15,103 nt of DNA from JAUHWL01 sp964416385 (GTDB lineage: Bacteria > Bacteroidota > Bacteroidia > Flavobacteriales > Schleiferiaceae): NCBI GenBank assembly GCA_964416385.1, contig CAYQDW010000060.1, forward strand, positions 1 to 15,103. The letters run 5' to 3'. Every line of letters begins with the position of its first letter. The first letter of the stretch is position 1. The translations under genes were made by a program, and so were the position numbers. The notes beneath the pieces were generated by a model that was not told where the DNA came from, ran no database searches, and saw only the letters and a program-made list of their open reading frames with translations. This document shows, piece after piece, positions 1 to 6,788 of the stretch.

Positions 1-3
1 TTG

Positions 4-75
4 CAGCCCCAGCGGGAATCGAACCCACATCAAAAGTTTAGGAAACTTCTATTCTATCCGTTGAACTATGGGGCC
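4..75 (-). tRNA. tRNA-Arg (anticodon CCT)
   Basis: On the minus strand a complete 72-nt cloverleaf can be folded. The acceptor stem GGCCCCA pairs with TGGGGCT, the D stem GTTC pairs with GAAT, the anticodon stem GAAGT pairs with ACTTT, and the T arm is GTGGG-TTCGATT-CCCGC. The anticodon loop TTCCTAA gives anticodon CCT, which reads AGG. The D loop contains GGA with the A20-type residue typical of arginine tRNAs, and C35 is present, so identity is consistent with Arg. The discriminator base is G and no CCA is encoded (the strand continues CAA), so CCA must be added after transcription. It lies 39 bp downstream of a second tRNA-Arg and is probably co-transcribed with it. Confidence 0.95.
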
Positions 76-114
76 AACTGATTTAAAATTTCAATTACAA
101 AAATTAAAATCTAG

Positions 115-186
115 TAGCTCTGCTAGGAATCGAACCTAGATCTTGGGCTCCGGAAACCCACATACTATCCATTGTACTACAGAGCC
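115..186 (-). tRNA. tRNA-Arg (anticodon CCG)
   Basis: The minus strand folds as a 72-nt tRNA. The acceptor stem GGCTCTG pairs with CAGAGCT, the D arm is GTAC-AATGGATA-GTAT, the anticodon stem TGGGT pairs with GCCCA, and the T arm is CTAGG-TTCGATT-CCTAG. The anticodon loop TTCCGGA gives CCG, which reads CGG. The D loop closely matches that of the neighbouring tRNA-Arg and contains the A20-type residue. The discriminator is A and CCA is not encoded. It is the promoter-proximal gene of the tandem pair, since a TAnnTTTG element lies just upstream. Confidence 0.95.
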
Positions 187-187
187 A

Positions 188-227
188 GTTAAAAGGGCGG
201 CAAATGTAACTAACCACGCCTTTTAAC
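188..227 (-). terminator. Hairpin downstream of the lipoprotein hydrolase, possible weak terminator
   Basis: An inverted repeat pairs 188-199 with 217-227: GTTAAAAGG followed by CG, with one bulged G at 197, against CGCCTTTTAAC. The core GGCG/CGCC is flanked by A and T runs in the style of a bidirectional intrinsic terminator. It begins 5 bp after the hydrolase stop codon on the minus strand. The 17-nt loop is large and the T run is part of the stem, so termination may be weak. The loop carries the -7 element of the tRNA promoter. Confidence 0.4.
201..208 (-). promoter_or_regulatory. Promoter -7 element for the tRNA-Arg pair
   Basis: The minus strand reads TACATTTG, a perfect match to the Bacteroidota -7 consensus TAnnTTTG. 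It lies 14 bp upstream of the first tRNA base, so transcription would start just before the mature tRNA. A weak -33-like TTTCG lies about 19 bp further upstream. The element falls inside the loop of the inverted repeat at 188-227. The site is seen directly; promoter activity is inferred. Confidence 0.6.
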
Positions 228-232
228 GAAAC

Positions 233-1192
233 TTATAAATGTGCAAACAAAAAGTCTACGATTTTACCTTCTACCTCATCAAAAAGGGCATTTGGACTGC
301 CCGTTGTTGGGTTCATCCATGGCACATGTGCACCATTATAACTATTGAGGGTACTTTCTATGCCAATGGCAGTTGCTTTATCATGTATCGGTTTACTTCC
401 ACATAGATTAATCACATCCAATCCGCCTAATAAACCAAGAAATACATTGTCACATTCATAGGGCACAACATCATCATTAATACCATGAAAATGAATGGCA
501 GGCACATCATTGGCATCTATCCAGTTGATACGGGCAATGCCACCAGCCATATTAAAAATAGCCTTAACGGAAGAAGAATACCCCGGATTGCCACTATTGC
601 CTTCAAAGCCACCGTTATCTTGCATTGAGTTCATGAAAAAAGGCTGTATTGGGTCATCTTGGTCTAAATAACCCATGTGAAGAGTTAGCACCGCTCCTGC
701 AGAATTACCACCCATAAAAATCGCATCAGGGTTTATGCCAAACGGATTGCCATCTTCTGCAGCCGTTTTACGTAAAAAACGAACAGCTGCACGCGCATCG
801 CCAATGGCTTTAATTACCACATCTGCAGCTGTTATGCTGTCTAACAAACTTTGAAAACTAGGGGCTAAGCGGTACGTTATAGAAGCCACTACATAGCCTC
901 TTTTTGCAAGATTTTCGCCCAACCTAACCATTACAGGGTTGGTACGTTCACCGCCTACAAAACCACCTCCATGTGCAAGAACAATCACAGGCCTGTTGGT
1001 ATTGGCATCACCAACGGGTTGATAAACGTCCATTTCTAACCCCAACGTATCACTGCTGTAGGTTACGGTTTCAACGTTAACTTCATCAAATACAAATTCT
1101 AGATATCTAGGTATTGTAGGTTCTTGAGGTGTTTCGTCTTTTTTACAGGCAAAAATTATTGCCAGTGCTGAAAGTAAAATAAGTTTTCGCAT
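233..1192 (-). CDS. Lipoprotein alpha/beta hydrolase (carboxylesterase-like)
   Basis: The 319-aa product is a probable carboxylic-ester hydrolase of the alpha/beta fold, HSL/carboxylesterase-like group. Residues 1-15 form a lipoprotein signal peptide ending in a lipobox (IIFAC, lipidated Cys16). The following KKDE resembles the charged lipoprotein export signals described in Bacteroidota, so the protein may sit on the cell surface; that is inference. HGGG at 74-77 is the oxyanion-hole motif. GNSAG at 162-166 carries the nucleophile Ser164, Asp240 or Asp241 in HGINDD is the likely acid, and His289 in GAHVPW completes the triad. The length is normal for the family. It follows metG by 11 bp and is probably on the same transcript. 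The natural substrate cannot be read from the sequence; an acyl-ester or acetylated glycan is possible. Confidence 0.85.
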   Translation of the reverse strand: MRKLILLSALAIIFACKKDETPQEPTIPRYLEFVFDEVNVETVTYSSDTLGLEMDVYQPVGDANTNRPVIVLAHGGGFVGGERTNPVMVRLGENLAKRGYVVASITYRLAPSFQSLLDSITAADVVIKAIGDARAAVRFLRKTAAEDGNPFGINPDAIFMGGNSAGAVLTLHMGYLDQDDPIQPFFMNSMQDNGGFEGNSGNPGYSSSVKAIFNMAGGIARINWIDANDVPAIHFHGINDDVVPYECDNVFLGLLGGLDVINLCGSKPIHDKATAIGIESTLNSYNGAHVPWMNPTTGSPNALFDEVEGKIVDFLFAHL

Positions 1193-1203
1193 AGTTTAAA
1201 AAT

Positions 1204-3243
1204 TTAAGAGATAACAGATCCGTTCATAAATTGTGCATCATCGCTGTGTATAAGTGCCAAGGTACCCTCAGCGTCTTCTGCCATTAAAATCATGCCCTTG
1301 CTTTCTATACCACGAATTTTTCGGGGCTCAAGGTTGGTTAAAATTGTTACTTGTTTGCCAATGATTTCTTCTGGGGTATAGTGCTTGGCAATACCACTCA
1401 CCACCGTGCGCACATCTAAGCCGGTATCAACAACGAGCTTGAGTAGCTTATCAGTTTTTGGTACGCGTTCTGCCTCTAAGACCTTACCGAGGCGAATATC
1501 CATCTTTACAAAATCGTCATATGCAATGGCGTCTTTTGCAGGCATAATATTAGTTTTTGTTGGATTAATATTTTTCGAATTATGCAATTTCTGTAGCTGT
1601 GCTTCTATCGCTTCGTCTTCAATTTTATCAAAGAGCAAAGCGGCCTCACCCAGTTGATGCCCGCTTGGCAAGAGCACATCCCCTAGCGCTTGCCATTTTG
1701 GTTCTGAAGTATAGGCAAGCATCTTTCTCAACTTTTTTGCAGTAAAAGGCAAAAACGGCTCTGCTGCCAAAGCCAATATGCCTGTTAATTGCAATGCTGT
1801 ATACATGATAGCGGCTGTGCGCTCTGGGTCAGTTTTCACTACTTTCCAAGGCTCTTGGTCGGCCAGATATTTATTTCCCAACCGGGCTATACCCATTAAG
1901 GCATTAAGTGCTTCTCTAAAACGAAACTGATTAAGACTCGTGGCAATCTTTTCTGTAAGGTTTTGGGCTGTGGTAAGAATTTGTTCATCTTGTGCAGAGA
2001 GCCCATTTGGGGTGGGTACTATACCACCATAATACTTGTGGGTAAGCACCATTACACGGTTTACCAAATTGCCAAAATCAGCTACCAGCTCATTGTTGTT
2101 GCGTTGCTGAAAATCTTTCCAGGTAAAATCATTATCCTTTGTTTCTGGCATGGTGGCGCAGAGTACATACCGTAATACATCTTGCTTTTCTGGAAAATCT
2201 TGGAGGTACTCATGCAACCATACCGCCCAATTGCGAGAGGTTGAAATTTTATCTCCTTCTAAATTCAAGAATTCGTTGGCAGGCACCTCTTCTGGCAAAA
2301 TATAGCCCCCATGTTTCATCAAAATAGCGGGGAAAATGATACAGTGAAAAACGATATTGTCTTTTCCGATGAAATGAACCAAACGTGTTTCTGGATCTTT
2401 CCACCATGTTTCCCAAGTTTCAGGGAGCAGCTCTTTTGTTGCTGAAATATATCCAATAGGCGCATCAAACCACACATAGAGCACTTTTCCTTCTGCACCT
2501 TTAAGTGGCACGGGCACACCCCAATCTAAATCACGCGTCATGCTGCGTGGCTGCAAGCCATCTCCGGCATTTAACCAACTCATACATTGGCCATAAACAT
2601 TTGGGCGCCAATTGCTATGCTGTTCTAGGTAGCCTCTAATTTCATCGCTTAACGCATCTAAAGGCAAAAACCAATTTTTGGTTGGTTTTAAAATAGGTTG
2701 CGTTCCGCTAAGTGTAGACCGCGGCTGTATGAGTTCTGTGGGGCTTAGGCTGCTTCCGCATTTCTCGCATTGATCACCATACGCATCTGGATTGCTACAA
2801 CGTGGGCAAGTACCCATAATGTAGCGATCTGCTAAAAATTGCTTGGCTTCAGTATCATAATACTGTTCGGTTTCCTTTTCTATTAGGGTGCCTTGATCGT
2901 ATAGTGTTTTAAAGAATTCTGCTGCGTTATTTTTATGAACCTCGCTGCTTGTACGGCTATACACATCGAAACTAATGCCGAAATCCGCAAAAGCCGTCTT
3001 CATCATTGAATGGTATTTATCCACCACATCTTGTGGAGTAATGCCTTCTTTCTTAGCTTTAATGGTAATAGCTACACCGTGTTCATCGCTTCCGCAAATA
3101 AACTTTACATCCTCTCCTGCCATACGTAAATAGCGCACGTATATATCTGCAGGCAGGTAGCAACCCGCTAAATGACCAATATGTACGGGGCCGTTTGCAT
3201 ACGGTAATGCTGCGGTAATAGTATGTCTTTTTGGGTTTTTCAT
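1204..3243 (-). CDS. metG: Methionyl-tRNA synthetase
   Basis: The 679-aa cytoplasmic enzyme charges tRNA-Met with methionine using ATP. It is a class I synthetase with HIGH at residues 21-24. A zinc knuckle is formed by Cys146, Cys149, Cys159 and Cys162, in the connective-peptide region. The second signature is KISTS at 332-336 in place of KMSKS. From memory this variant is usual in Bacteroidota MetG, so I do not read it as damage. The anticodon-binding helical domain spans roughly 375-550. A C-terminal Trbp111/EMAPII-like tRNA-binding domain (about 575-679, beginning FVKMDIRLGKV) is joined by a charged linker and typically mediates dimerisation. The start is the ATG before KNPKRHTIT, shortly ahead of the conserved ALPYANGP. 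It is the first gene of a likely two-gene transcript with the lipoprotein hydrolase. Confidence 0.98.
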   Translation of the reverse strand: MKNPKRHTITAALPYANGPVHIGHLAGCYLPADIYVRYLRMAGEDVKFICGSDEHGVAITIKAKKEGITPQDVVDKYHSMMKTAFADFGISFDVYSRTSSEVHKNNAAEFFKTLYDQGTLIEKETEQYYDTEAKQFLADRYIMGTCPRCSNPDAYGDQCEKCGSSLSPTELIQPRSTLSGTQPILKPTKNWFLPLDALSDEIRGYLEQHSNWRPNVYGQCMSWLNAGDGLQPRSMTRDLDWGVPVPLKGAEGKVLYVWFDAPIGYISATKELLPETWETWWKDPETRLVHFIGKDNIVFHCIIFPAILMKHGGYILPEEVPANEFLNLEGDKISTSRNWAVWLHEYLQDFPEKQDVLRYVLCATMPETKDNDFTWKDFQQRNNNELVADFGNLVNRVMVLTHKYYGGIVPTPNGLSAQDEQILTTAQNLTEKIATSLNQFRFREALNALMGIARLGNKYLADQEPWKVVKTDPERTAAIMYTALQLTGILALAAEPFLPFTAKKLRKMLAYTSEPKWQALGDVLLPSGHQLGEAALLFDKIEDEAIEAQLQKLHNSKNINPTKTNIMPAKDAIAYDDFVKMDIRLGKVLEAERVPKTDKLLKLVVDTGLDVRTVVSGIAKHYTPEEIIGKQVTILTNLEPRKIRGIESKGMILMAEDAEGTLALIHSDDAQFMNGSVIS

Positions 3244-3321
3244 GTAAATGCAAAATACGCGGCTAAAATACTATTCGATATTGGGATTATCGCAGAAAGG
3301 TTTTTAAGCAGCGTACAATGA

Positions 3322-3351
3322 AAGAAGCCCCGGAAAACTTCGGGGCTTCTT
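3322..3351 (-). terminator. Intrinsic terminator after the small sorting-domain gene
   Basis: A perfect 11-bp inverted repeat (AAGAAGCCCCG with CGGGGCTTCTT, loop of 8 nt) lies 43 bp beyond the stop codon of the minus-strand gene at 3395-3751. On the minus strand the stem ends in TTCTTTC, a modest T-rich tail. It separates that gene from metG, so metG probably has its own promoter within 3244-3321. Confidence 0.75.
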
Positions 3352-3394
3352 GGTTTACTTACAAACTAAACTCGAGAAAAAAAGAACTATGAAA

Positions 3395-3751
3395 CTAGAT
3401 TAGAAACTTCTTTAAGATTACGTGGGTACCCGCAGATAAACGTATTAAATACAGCCCTGTGTGCAAGCTTTTTGTGGTTGTGAATATGACTTCTGCTTCA
3501 TCACTTTGTTTTTGCGACCAGCTGCCAACTTGCTTCCCTGTTATTTCATACACCTCTACGGTATATGCGGTTTTTGGTATTTGACTAAACTGTATTGTAA
3601 AATCTTGACCGTTTACATGTACTGTGAACTCAGGTGCTTGCTGTACAACGGGCACTTTTTCATTCTGTGCTACAATATGTTGAGGCATAAGTGCCAAAAA
3701 ACATAGCATAAAAAATGCGTGTAGAAGAAATGTATTTGCTGATTTTTTCAT
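3395..3751 (-). CDS. Minimal secreted protein: signal peptide plus T9SS type A sorting domain
   Basis: The 118-aa product has an N-terminal signal peptide (residues 1-28, likely cleaved after Ala28 before QNEK). A linker of about 12 residues is followed directly by a C-terminal domain (about 42-118) that matches the T9SS type A pattern. It has a TVEVYEITGKQV strand, then a GLYLIRL strand, and ends in the basic-hydrophobic VILKKFLI. Such domains normally direct large cargo proteins through the type IX secretion system and are then removed by PorU; here there is almost no cargo. The reading frame is intact, with no frameshift or stop suggesting decay. A terminator follows, so it is probably a single-gene transcript. 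It could be a structural or signalling domain, a decoy or competitor for the secretion machinery, or the stable remnant of an internal deletion. Its function is unknown. Confidence 0.75.
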   Translation of the reverse strand: MKKSANTFLLHAFFMLCFLALMPQHIVAQNEKVPVVQQAPEFTVHVNGQDFTIQFSQIPKTAYTVEVYEITGKQVGSWSQKQSDEAEVIFTTTKSLHTGLYLIRLSAGTHVILKKFLI

Positions 3752-3797
3752 TGCTTTTCAAAGGAAACCAAATACAATGCCAAAATCCGTTAATGAG

Positions 3798-3828
3798 CTG
3801 TTAAATGGTTTTTCAAAAACTGTTAAAT
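3798..3828. repeat. Direct repeat pair CTGTTAAAT, 22 bp apart
   Basis: Two exact 9-bp copies lie at 3798-3806 and 3820-3828 in the divergent intergenic region between the sorting-domain gene and the LD-carboxypeptidase. The 22-bp period is about two helical turns, so a protein dimer could bind both copies on one face of the DNA. The region is AT-rich, and chance repetition is possible. Confidence 0.35.
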
Positions 3829-3847
3829 AGTTTAATCATCTGTTTTT

Positions 3848-3877
3848 GCAATGTTTGCACGCACAAGCAACGTTTGC
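3848..3877. promoter_or_regulatory. Tandem palindromes GCAAnnnTTGC, possible operator
   Basis: Two near-identical 11-bp palindromes, GCAATGTTTGC (3848-3858) and GCAACGTTTGC (3867-3877), are 19 bp apart. The second ends 12 bp before the preferred ATG of the LD-carboxypeptidase. Each also contains an AAnGTTTG stretch one base away from the TAnnTTTG promoter element, so the sites may overlap the promoter. Repressor binding is inferred only from symmetry and position. Confidence 0.35.
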
Positions 3878-3889
3878 CATATTGCAGCT

Positions 3890-4792
3890 ATGCTACTACC
3901 TCCTTTCTTAAAACCTGGTGATACCGTTGGTATTGCTGCCACTGCACGAAAAATTTCAGCTGCAGAAATTGAAGATGCAAAGCAGGCCGCAATGCAGCAT
4001 GGCTTTAACATTGTGCTCTCGCCAACACTTTTTGCTTCTTCAAATCAATTTGCTGGCACTGATGAAGAACGTGCCGCAGGCTTAAACAGCCTCCTTAAAA
4101 ACCCAGATGTGAAGGCCATTTGGTGTGCACGTGGTGGCTATGGCAGTGTGCGCATCTTAAATAAAATAGATTGGGAATATTGGCAGAAGCACCCAAAATG
4201 GATTTGCGGATTCAGCGATGTTACAGCCATACATTTACATCTTCAACAAAACTTAGGCATGGCCAGTATGCATTCAGAAATGATGTTGGGTTTTGCTGAA
4301 AATGATGACTCTGCACACACCTCCTTTTTTAGTTTATTACAAGGGCAAGCGTTAACATATCACGCTCCTACACATGAACTAAACCGCGCTGGTTCTGCAA
4401 AGGGAGAACTTTTAGGCGGCAATATTTCTGTGCTTTATAGCATGTTGGGCAGTATCAGCCAACCAGACACAAAAGGAAAAATTCTATTTTTAGAAGACTT
4501 AGATGAATATTTATACCACATAGACCGCATTATGATGGCACTAGATAGAGCCAACCTTTTAAATAACTTGGCAGGATTGCTTGTTGGTGGCCTTAGTGAT
4601 ATGCATGATAATACTGTGCCTTTTGGCAAAACACCAGAAGAAATCATTGCCGATGCTGTGGCAAAATATGATTATCCGGTAGGTTTCAACTTTCCGGCAG
4701 GTCATATAAAAAACAATCTGGCCACTGTGCTTGGGGCAGAAACAACCATGCAGGTAAACGGTGCTACCACGGTAACCCAGTTATTGCGATGA
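3890..4792 (+). CDS. ldcA: LD-carboxypeptidase, peptidase family S66 (LdcA-type)
   Basis: The 300-aa enzyme is predicted to remove the terminal D-Ala from murein tetrapeptides during peptidoglycan recycling. Family S66 uses a Ser-Glu-His triad. The visible candidates are Ser109 in CGFSDVT, Glu202 in FLEDLDE and His272 in PAGHIKNN. The substrate-pocket motif ARGGYGSVRIL (about 80-90) and the GGNISVL segment are also present. No signal peptide is seen, as expected for a cytoplasmic enzyme. An in-frame ATG at 3851 would add 13 residues (starting MFARTSN), but family members usually begin just before PPFLKPGDTVGI, and the extension would run through the palindromic repeats, so I prefer 3890. Its stop codon overlaps the start of the next gene (ATGA), which suggests translational coupling. 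Confidence 0.9.
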   Translation: MLLPPFLKPGDTVGIAATARKISAAEIEDAKQAAMQHGFNIVLSPTLFASSNQFAGTDEERAAGLNSLLKNPDVKAIWCARGGYGSVRILNKIDWEYWQKHPKWICGFSDVTAIHLHLQQNLGMASMHSEMMLGFAENDDSAHTSFFSLLQGQALTYHAPTHELNRAGSAKGELLGGNISVLYSMLGSISQPDTKGKILFLEDLDEYLYHIDRIMMALDRANLLNNLAGLLVGGLSDMHDNTVPFGKTPEEIIADAVAKYDYPVGFNFPAGHIKNNLATVLGAETTMQVNGATTVTQLLR

Positions 4793-5148
4793 AAAAGAAA
4801 AAGCGTGGAGAATGGGGTGAAAAAATTGCCGTGGACTACCTTGTTAAAAAAGGATATCACATCATTACCAGAAATTGGCATCACGGGCACGAAGAAATAG
4901 ACATCATTGCCAAAGATGGCGATATGCTGGTTATTGTTGAAGTTAAAACACGCGAGAGTGATGCCTTTGGCAACCCTGAAGACTTTTTAAGTAGGGGTCA
5001 ACAAAAAAGGTTGATCAATGCTGCGGATGCCTATGTTAATGAATTTGACCTTGATATTGACGTGCGCTTTGATGTAATTGGTATTACTGTAGACACCAAA
5101 CCCCCGCAAATTATTCATATTGACGATGCCTTTTACCCTACGCTTTAG
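4789..5148 (+). CDS. YraN family protein (UPF0102), endonuclease-like fold
   Basis: The 119-aa product matches the YraN/UPF0102 family in length and motifs. Residues 6-12 give RGEWGEK, followed by a basic GYHIITRNW segment. A PD-(D/E)XK-like core follows, with EEIDIIA (Glu36, Asp38) then VEVKTR (Glu51, Lys53), and RFDVIGI at 93-99 near the end. The fold is that of restriction-type or Holliday-junction nucleases, but the cellular role of the family is not settled. The start codon overlaps the LD-carboxypeptidase stop in ATGA, so the two are almost certainly one transcript. Downstream it converges with the DUF819 gene. Confidence 0.92.
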   Translation: MKKKKRGEWGEKIAVDYLVKKGYHIITRNWHHGHEEIDIIAKDGDMLVIVEVKTRESDAFGNPEDFLSRGQQKRLINAADAYVNEFDLDIDVRFDVIGITVDTKPPQIIHIDDAFYPTL

Positions 5149-5178
5149 TGTTTCTTGTTGGCCAATAATGGTGTAATT

Positions 5179-5206
5179 CGCAAATAACAAGCTAGGGCTA
5201 TTTGTG
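5179..5206. other. Weak stem-loop in the yraN / DUF819 convergent gap
   Basis: The 106-bp convergent gap contains an 8-bp stem, CGCAAATA (5179-5186) with TATTTGTG (5199-5206), including one G-U pair, plus a small inner AGC/GCT pairing. No T tract follows on either strand, so it is a poor intrinsic terminator. Nothing else in the gap stands out. Confidence 0.25.
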
Positions 5207-5254
5207 CCAAATGAGCTCTAACAAAGTATTACATTTAAGAATTGCTCAATGTAT

Positions 5255-6649
5255 TTAAGGTACTGCCAACTGCATTAAAATACCACACAACCAAGCTCCG
5301 TAAGTACCCAACGCATAACCAAGCACAGCCAATAATACCCCTACGGGCGCCAAGCTCGGATGAAAAGCCGCAGCCACCACCGGTGCACTTGCCGCCCCAC
5401 CAATATTGGCTTTGCTACCAACCGCTAAGAAGAAAAATGGGGCTTTGATGAGCTTAGCCATGAAAAACAACAGGGCAACATGCACGACCATCCATGTAAT
5501 ACCCACTAAAAAGATTGACGGATTCTCAAAAATAGCCATGATATTCATTTTCATACCAATGGTTACCACCAGCACGTAAATAAAAACACTGCCAATTTTG
5601 CTGGCGCCTGCGCCTTCGTAATTGCGCGCTTTGGTAAAGCTGAGAATAATCCCAAAGGTTGTGGCCAAAACTATGAGCCAGAAAAACCCACTGGTTAAAC
5701 TAAATTTTTTCAAATAAGGCGCGTGTTCCAAAATCCAAGGTGCTAAAAAATCGGCCAAAAGATGCGACAAGCCCGTAAAGCCAAAGGCAATACCTAAAAT
5801 CACCGTGAGATCTGTAAAGGTTGCATGTCGGGCAATACGTTGACTAAAATCTTGCATTTTATCACGCAAGGCATTTACAGCAGAAGCGTCTGCCTTAAAA
5901 AAACGATCTATGGCATCAGCTTTACCAACCCCTAACAATAAAAAGGCCATCCAAATTTCGGCCACAATAACATCAACCGTAATCATTACAGAGTAAATCT
6001 TACCAGAAATTGGCTGAAATATTTCAAACATAGCCGCCTGATTCGCCCCGCCACCTATCCAACTGCCAGCAATGGTGGTCATGCCGCGCCATACTTCGTT
6101 GGGTGCCACACCGCCAACCACATCAGGTGCAATAAAACTGAAAAGCAATATGGCTATTGGGCCGCCTATTATTACCCCTAAGGTGCCCGTAAAAAACATA
6201 ATGAGTGCTTTTGGCCCTAGGCGAAAGACCTCTTTTAAATCTATACTTAACGTAAGCAAGATTAAACTTGCCGGCAATAAATAGCGCGAAGCCATATAGT
6301 ACAATTGCGATGACCCAACCAGTGGTTTTAGCAATGCAAAATCAATATCATTTTCAATAACAAAGTGGCGCAATGTTTTTAAGCCGATGATGCCGGTTAC
6401 ATCGTAACCATGCTCAGACAGGATAGCTATGGCGCCTTGTACGTCTATCCATTTGGGTGATATTATTCCGAGCGTACTAAACAAAGAAGGAATGAAATAG
6501 CACAGTAAAAGCGCAGGTACTATGGCATAAAACTTCTTAAAGCGGGGTAATTCTGCCGTTCTAAAAATGGCCAACAAAATGGCCATGAGCAAACCGAAGG
6601 TAACGGCATCATTGGTGATTAACGGGATATCTGAAACTATTTCTTCCAT
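5255..6649 (-). CDS. DUF819 family integral membrane protein, putative transporter
   Basis: The 464-aa product is strongly hydrophobic with about ten or more predicted membrane segments. It carries two glycine-rich signatures that look like an internal pseudo-repeat: GSWIGGGANQAA at 195-206 and GSKANIGGAASAPVVA at 411-426. These are typical of DUF819 (YjcL-like) proteins, which are probably secondary transporters whose substrate is unknown. The N-terminal ITNDAVTFGLLM is also typical. A polar stretch at about 66-113, between the second membrane segment and SQLYYMASRYLLPA, appears to be an insertion relative to the roughly 400-residue family length as I remember it. A perfect -7 element lies just upstream. 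It converges with ldcA-yraN; a link to peptidoglycan fragments is only a guess from the neighbourhood. Confidence 0.88.
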   Translation of the reverse strand: MEEIVSDIPLITNDAVTFGLLMAILLAIFRTAELPRFKKFYAIVPALLLCYFIPSLFSTLGIISPKWIDVQGAIAILSEHGYDVTGIIGLKTLRHFVIENDIDFALLKPLVGSSQLYYMASRYLLPASLILLTLSIDLKEVFRLGPKALIMFFTGTLGVIIGGPIAILLFSFIAPDVVGGVAPNEVWRGMTTIAGSWIGGGANQAAMFEIFQPISGKIYSVMITVDVIVAEIWMAFLLLGVGKADAIDRFFKADASAVNALRDKMQDFSQRIARHATFTDLTVILGIAFGFTGLSHLLADFLAPWILEHAPYLKKFSLTSGFFWLIVLATTFGIILSFTKARNYEGAGASKIGSVFIYVLVVTIGMKMNIMAIFENPSIFLVGITWMVVHVALLFFMAKLIKAPFFFLAVGSKANIGGAASAPVVAAAFHPSLAPVGVLLAVLGYALGTYGAWLCGILMQLAVP

Positions 6650-6671
6650 ATCTAAGGGTATACATGAAGCA

Positions 6672-6679
6672 CAAAAATA
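6672..6679 (-). promoter_or_regulatory. Promoter -7 element for the DUF819 gene
   Basis: The minus strand reads TATTTTTG, a full match to TAnnTTTG, 22 bp upstream of the DUF819 ATG. No convincing -33 TTG is found at 17-23 bp; the nearest TTG is only 11 bp upstream. The leader would be about 15 nt. Confidence 0.45.
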
Positions 6680-6736
6680 GAATTGCTTGCCAACTAATTA
6701 CTGTGGCTTATAAAATGCTTTAAGAATATTGTGTTT

Positions 6737-6769
6737 TTGCGACTAACAGAACCGATATTCGTACATTCG
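6737..6769 (+). promoter_or_regulatory. Probable promoter of tatA-gatA
   Basis: A TTG (6737-6739) and TACATTCG (6762-6769) are separated by 22 bp. This fits the TTG-N17-23-TAnnTTTG pattern reported for Flavobacterium with one mismatch in the -7 element. Transcription would begin about 12 bp before the tatA ATG. Confidence 0.45.
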
Positions 6770-6788
6770 CAGCAAATTTATGTAGGCG

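Noticed and set aside
1534..1548. Thought of a damaged catalytic loop in MetG because the second signature reads KISTS in place of KMSKS (the codons lie near 2236-2250).
   Set aside because: This form is, as far as I recall, standard in Bacteroidota MetG, and the rest of the enzyme is intact.
1385..2327. Open frames on the plus strand inside metG.
   Set aside because: They lie antisense to a strongly conserved gene and show no domain, signal or conserved motif.
3851..3889. Upstream ATG for the LD-carboxypeptidase, adding 13 residues.
   Set aside because: The extension is unlike the family N-terminus and covers the palindromic repeats; the ATG at 3890 fits better.
5149..5254. A terminator or small RNA in the yraN / DUF819 gap.
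   Set aside because: Only a weak stem with no T tract or promoter element; listed as a low-confidence stem-loop only.
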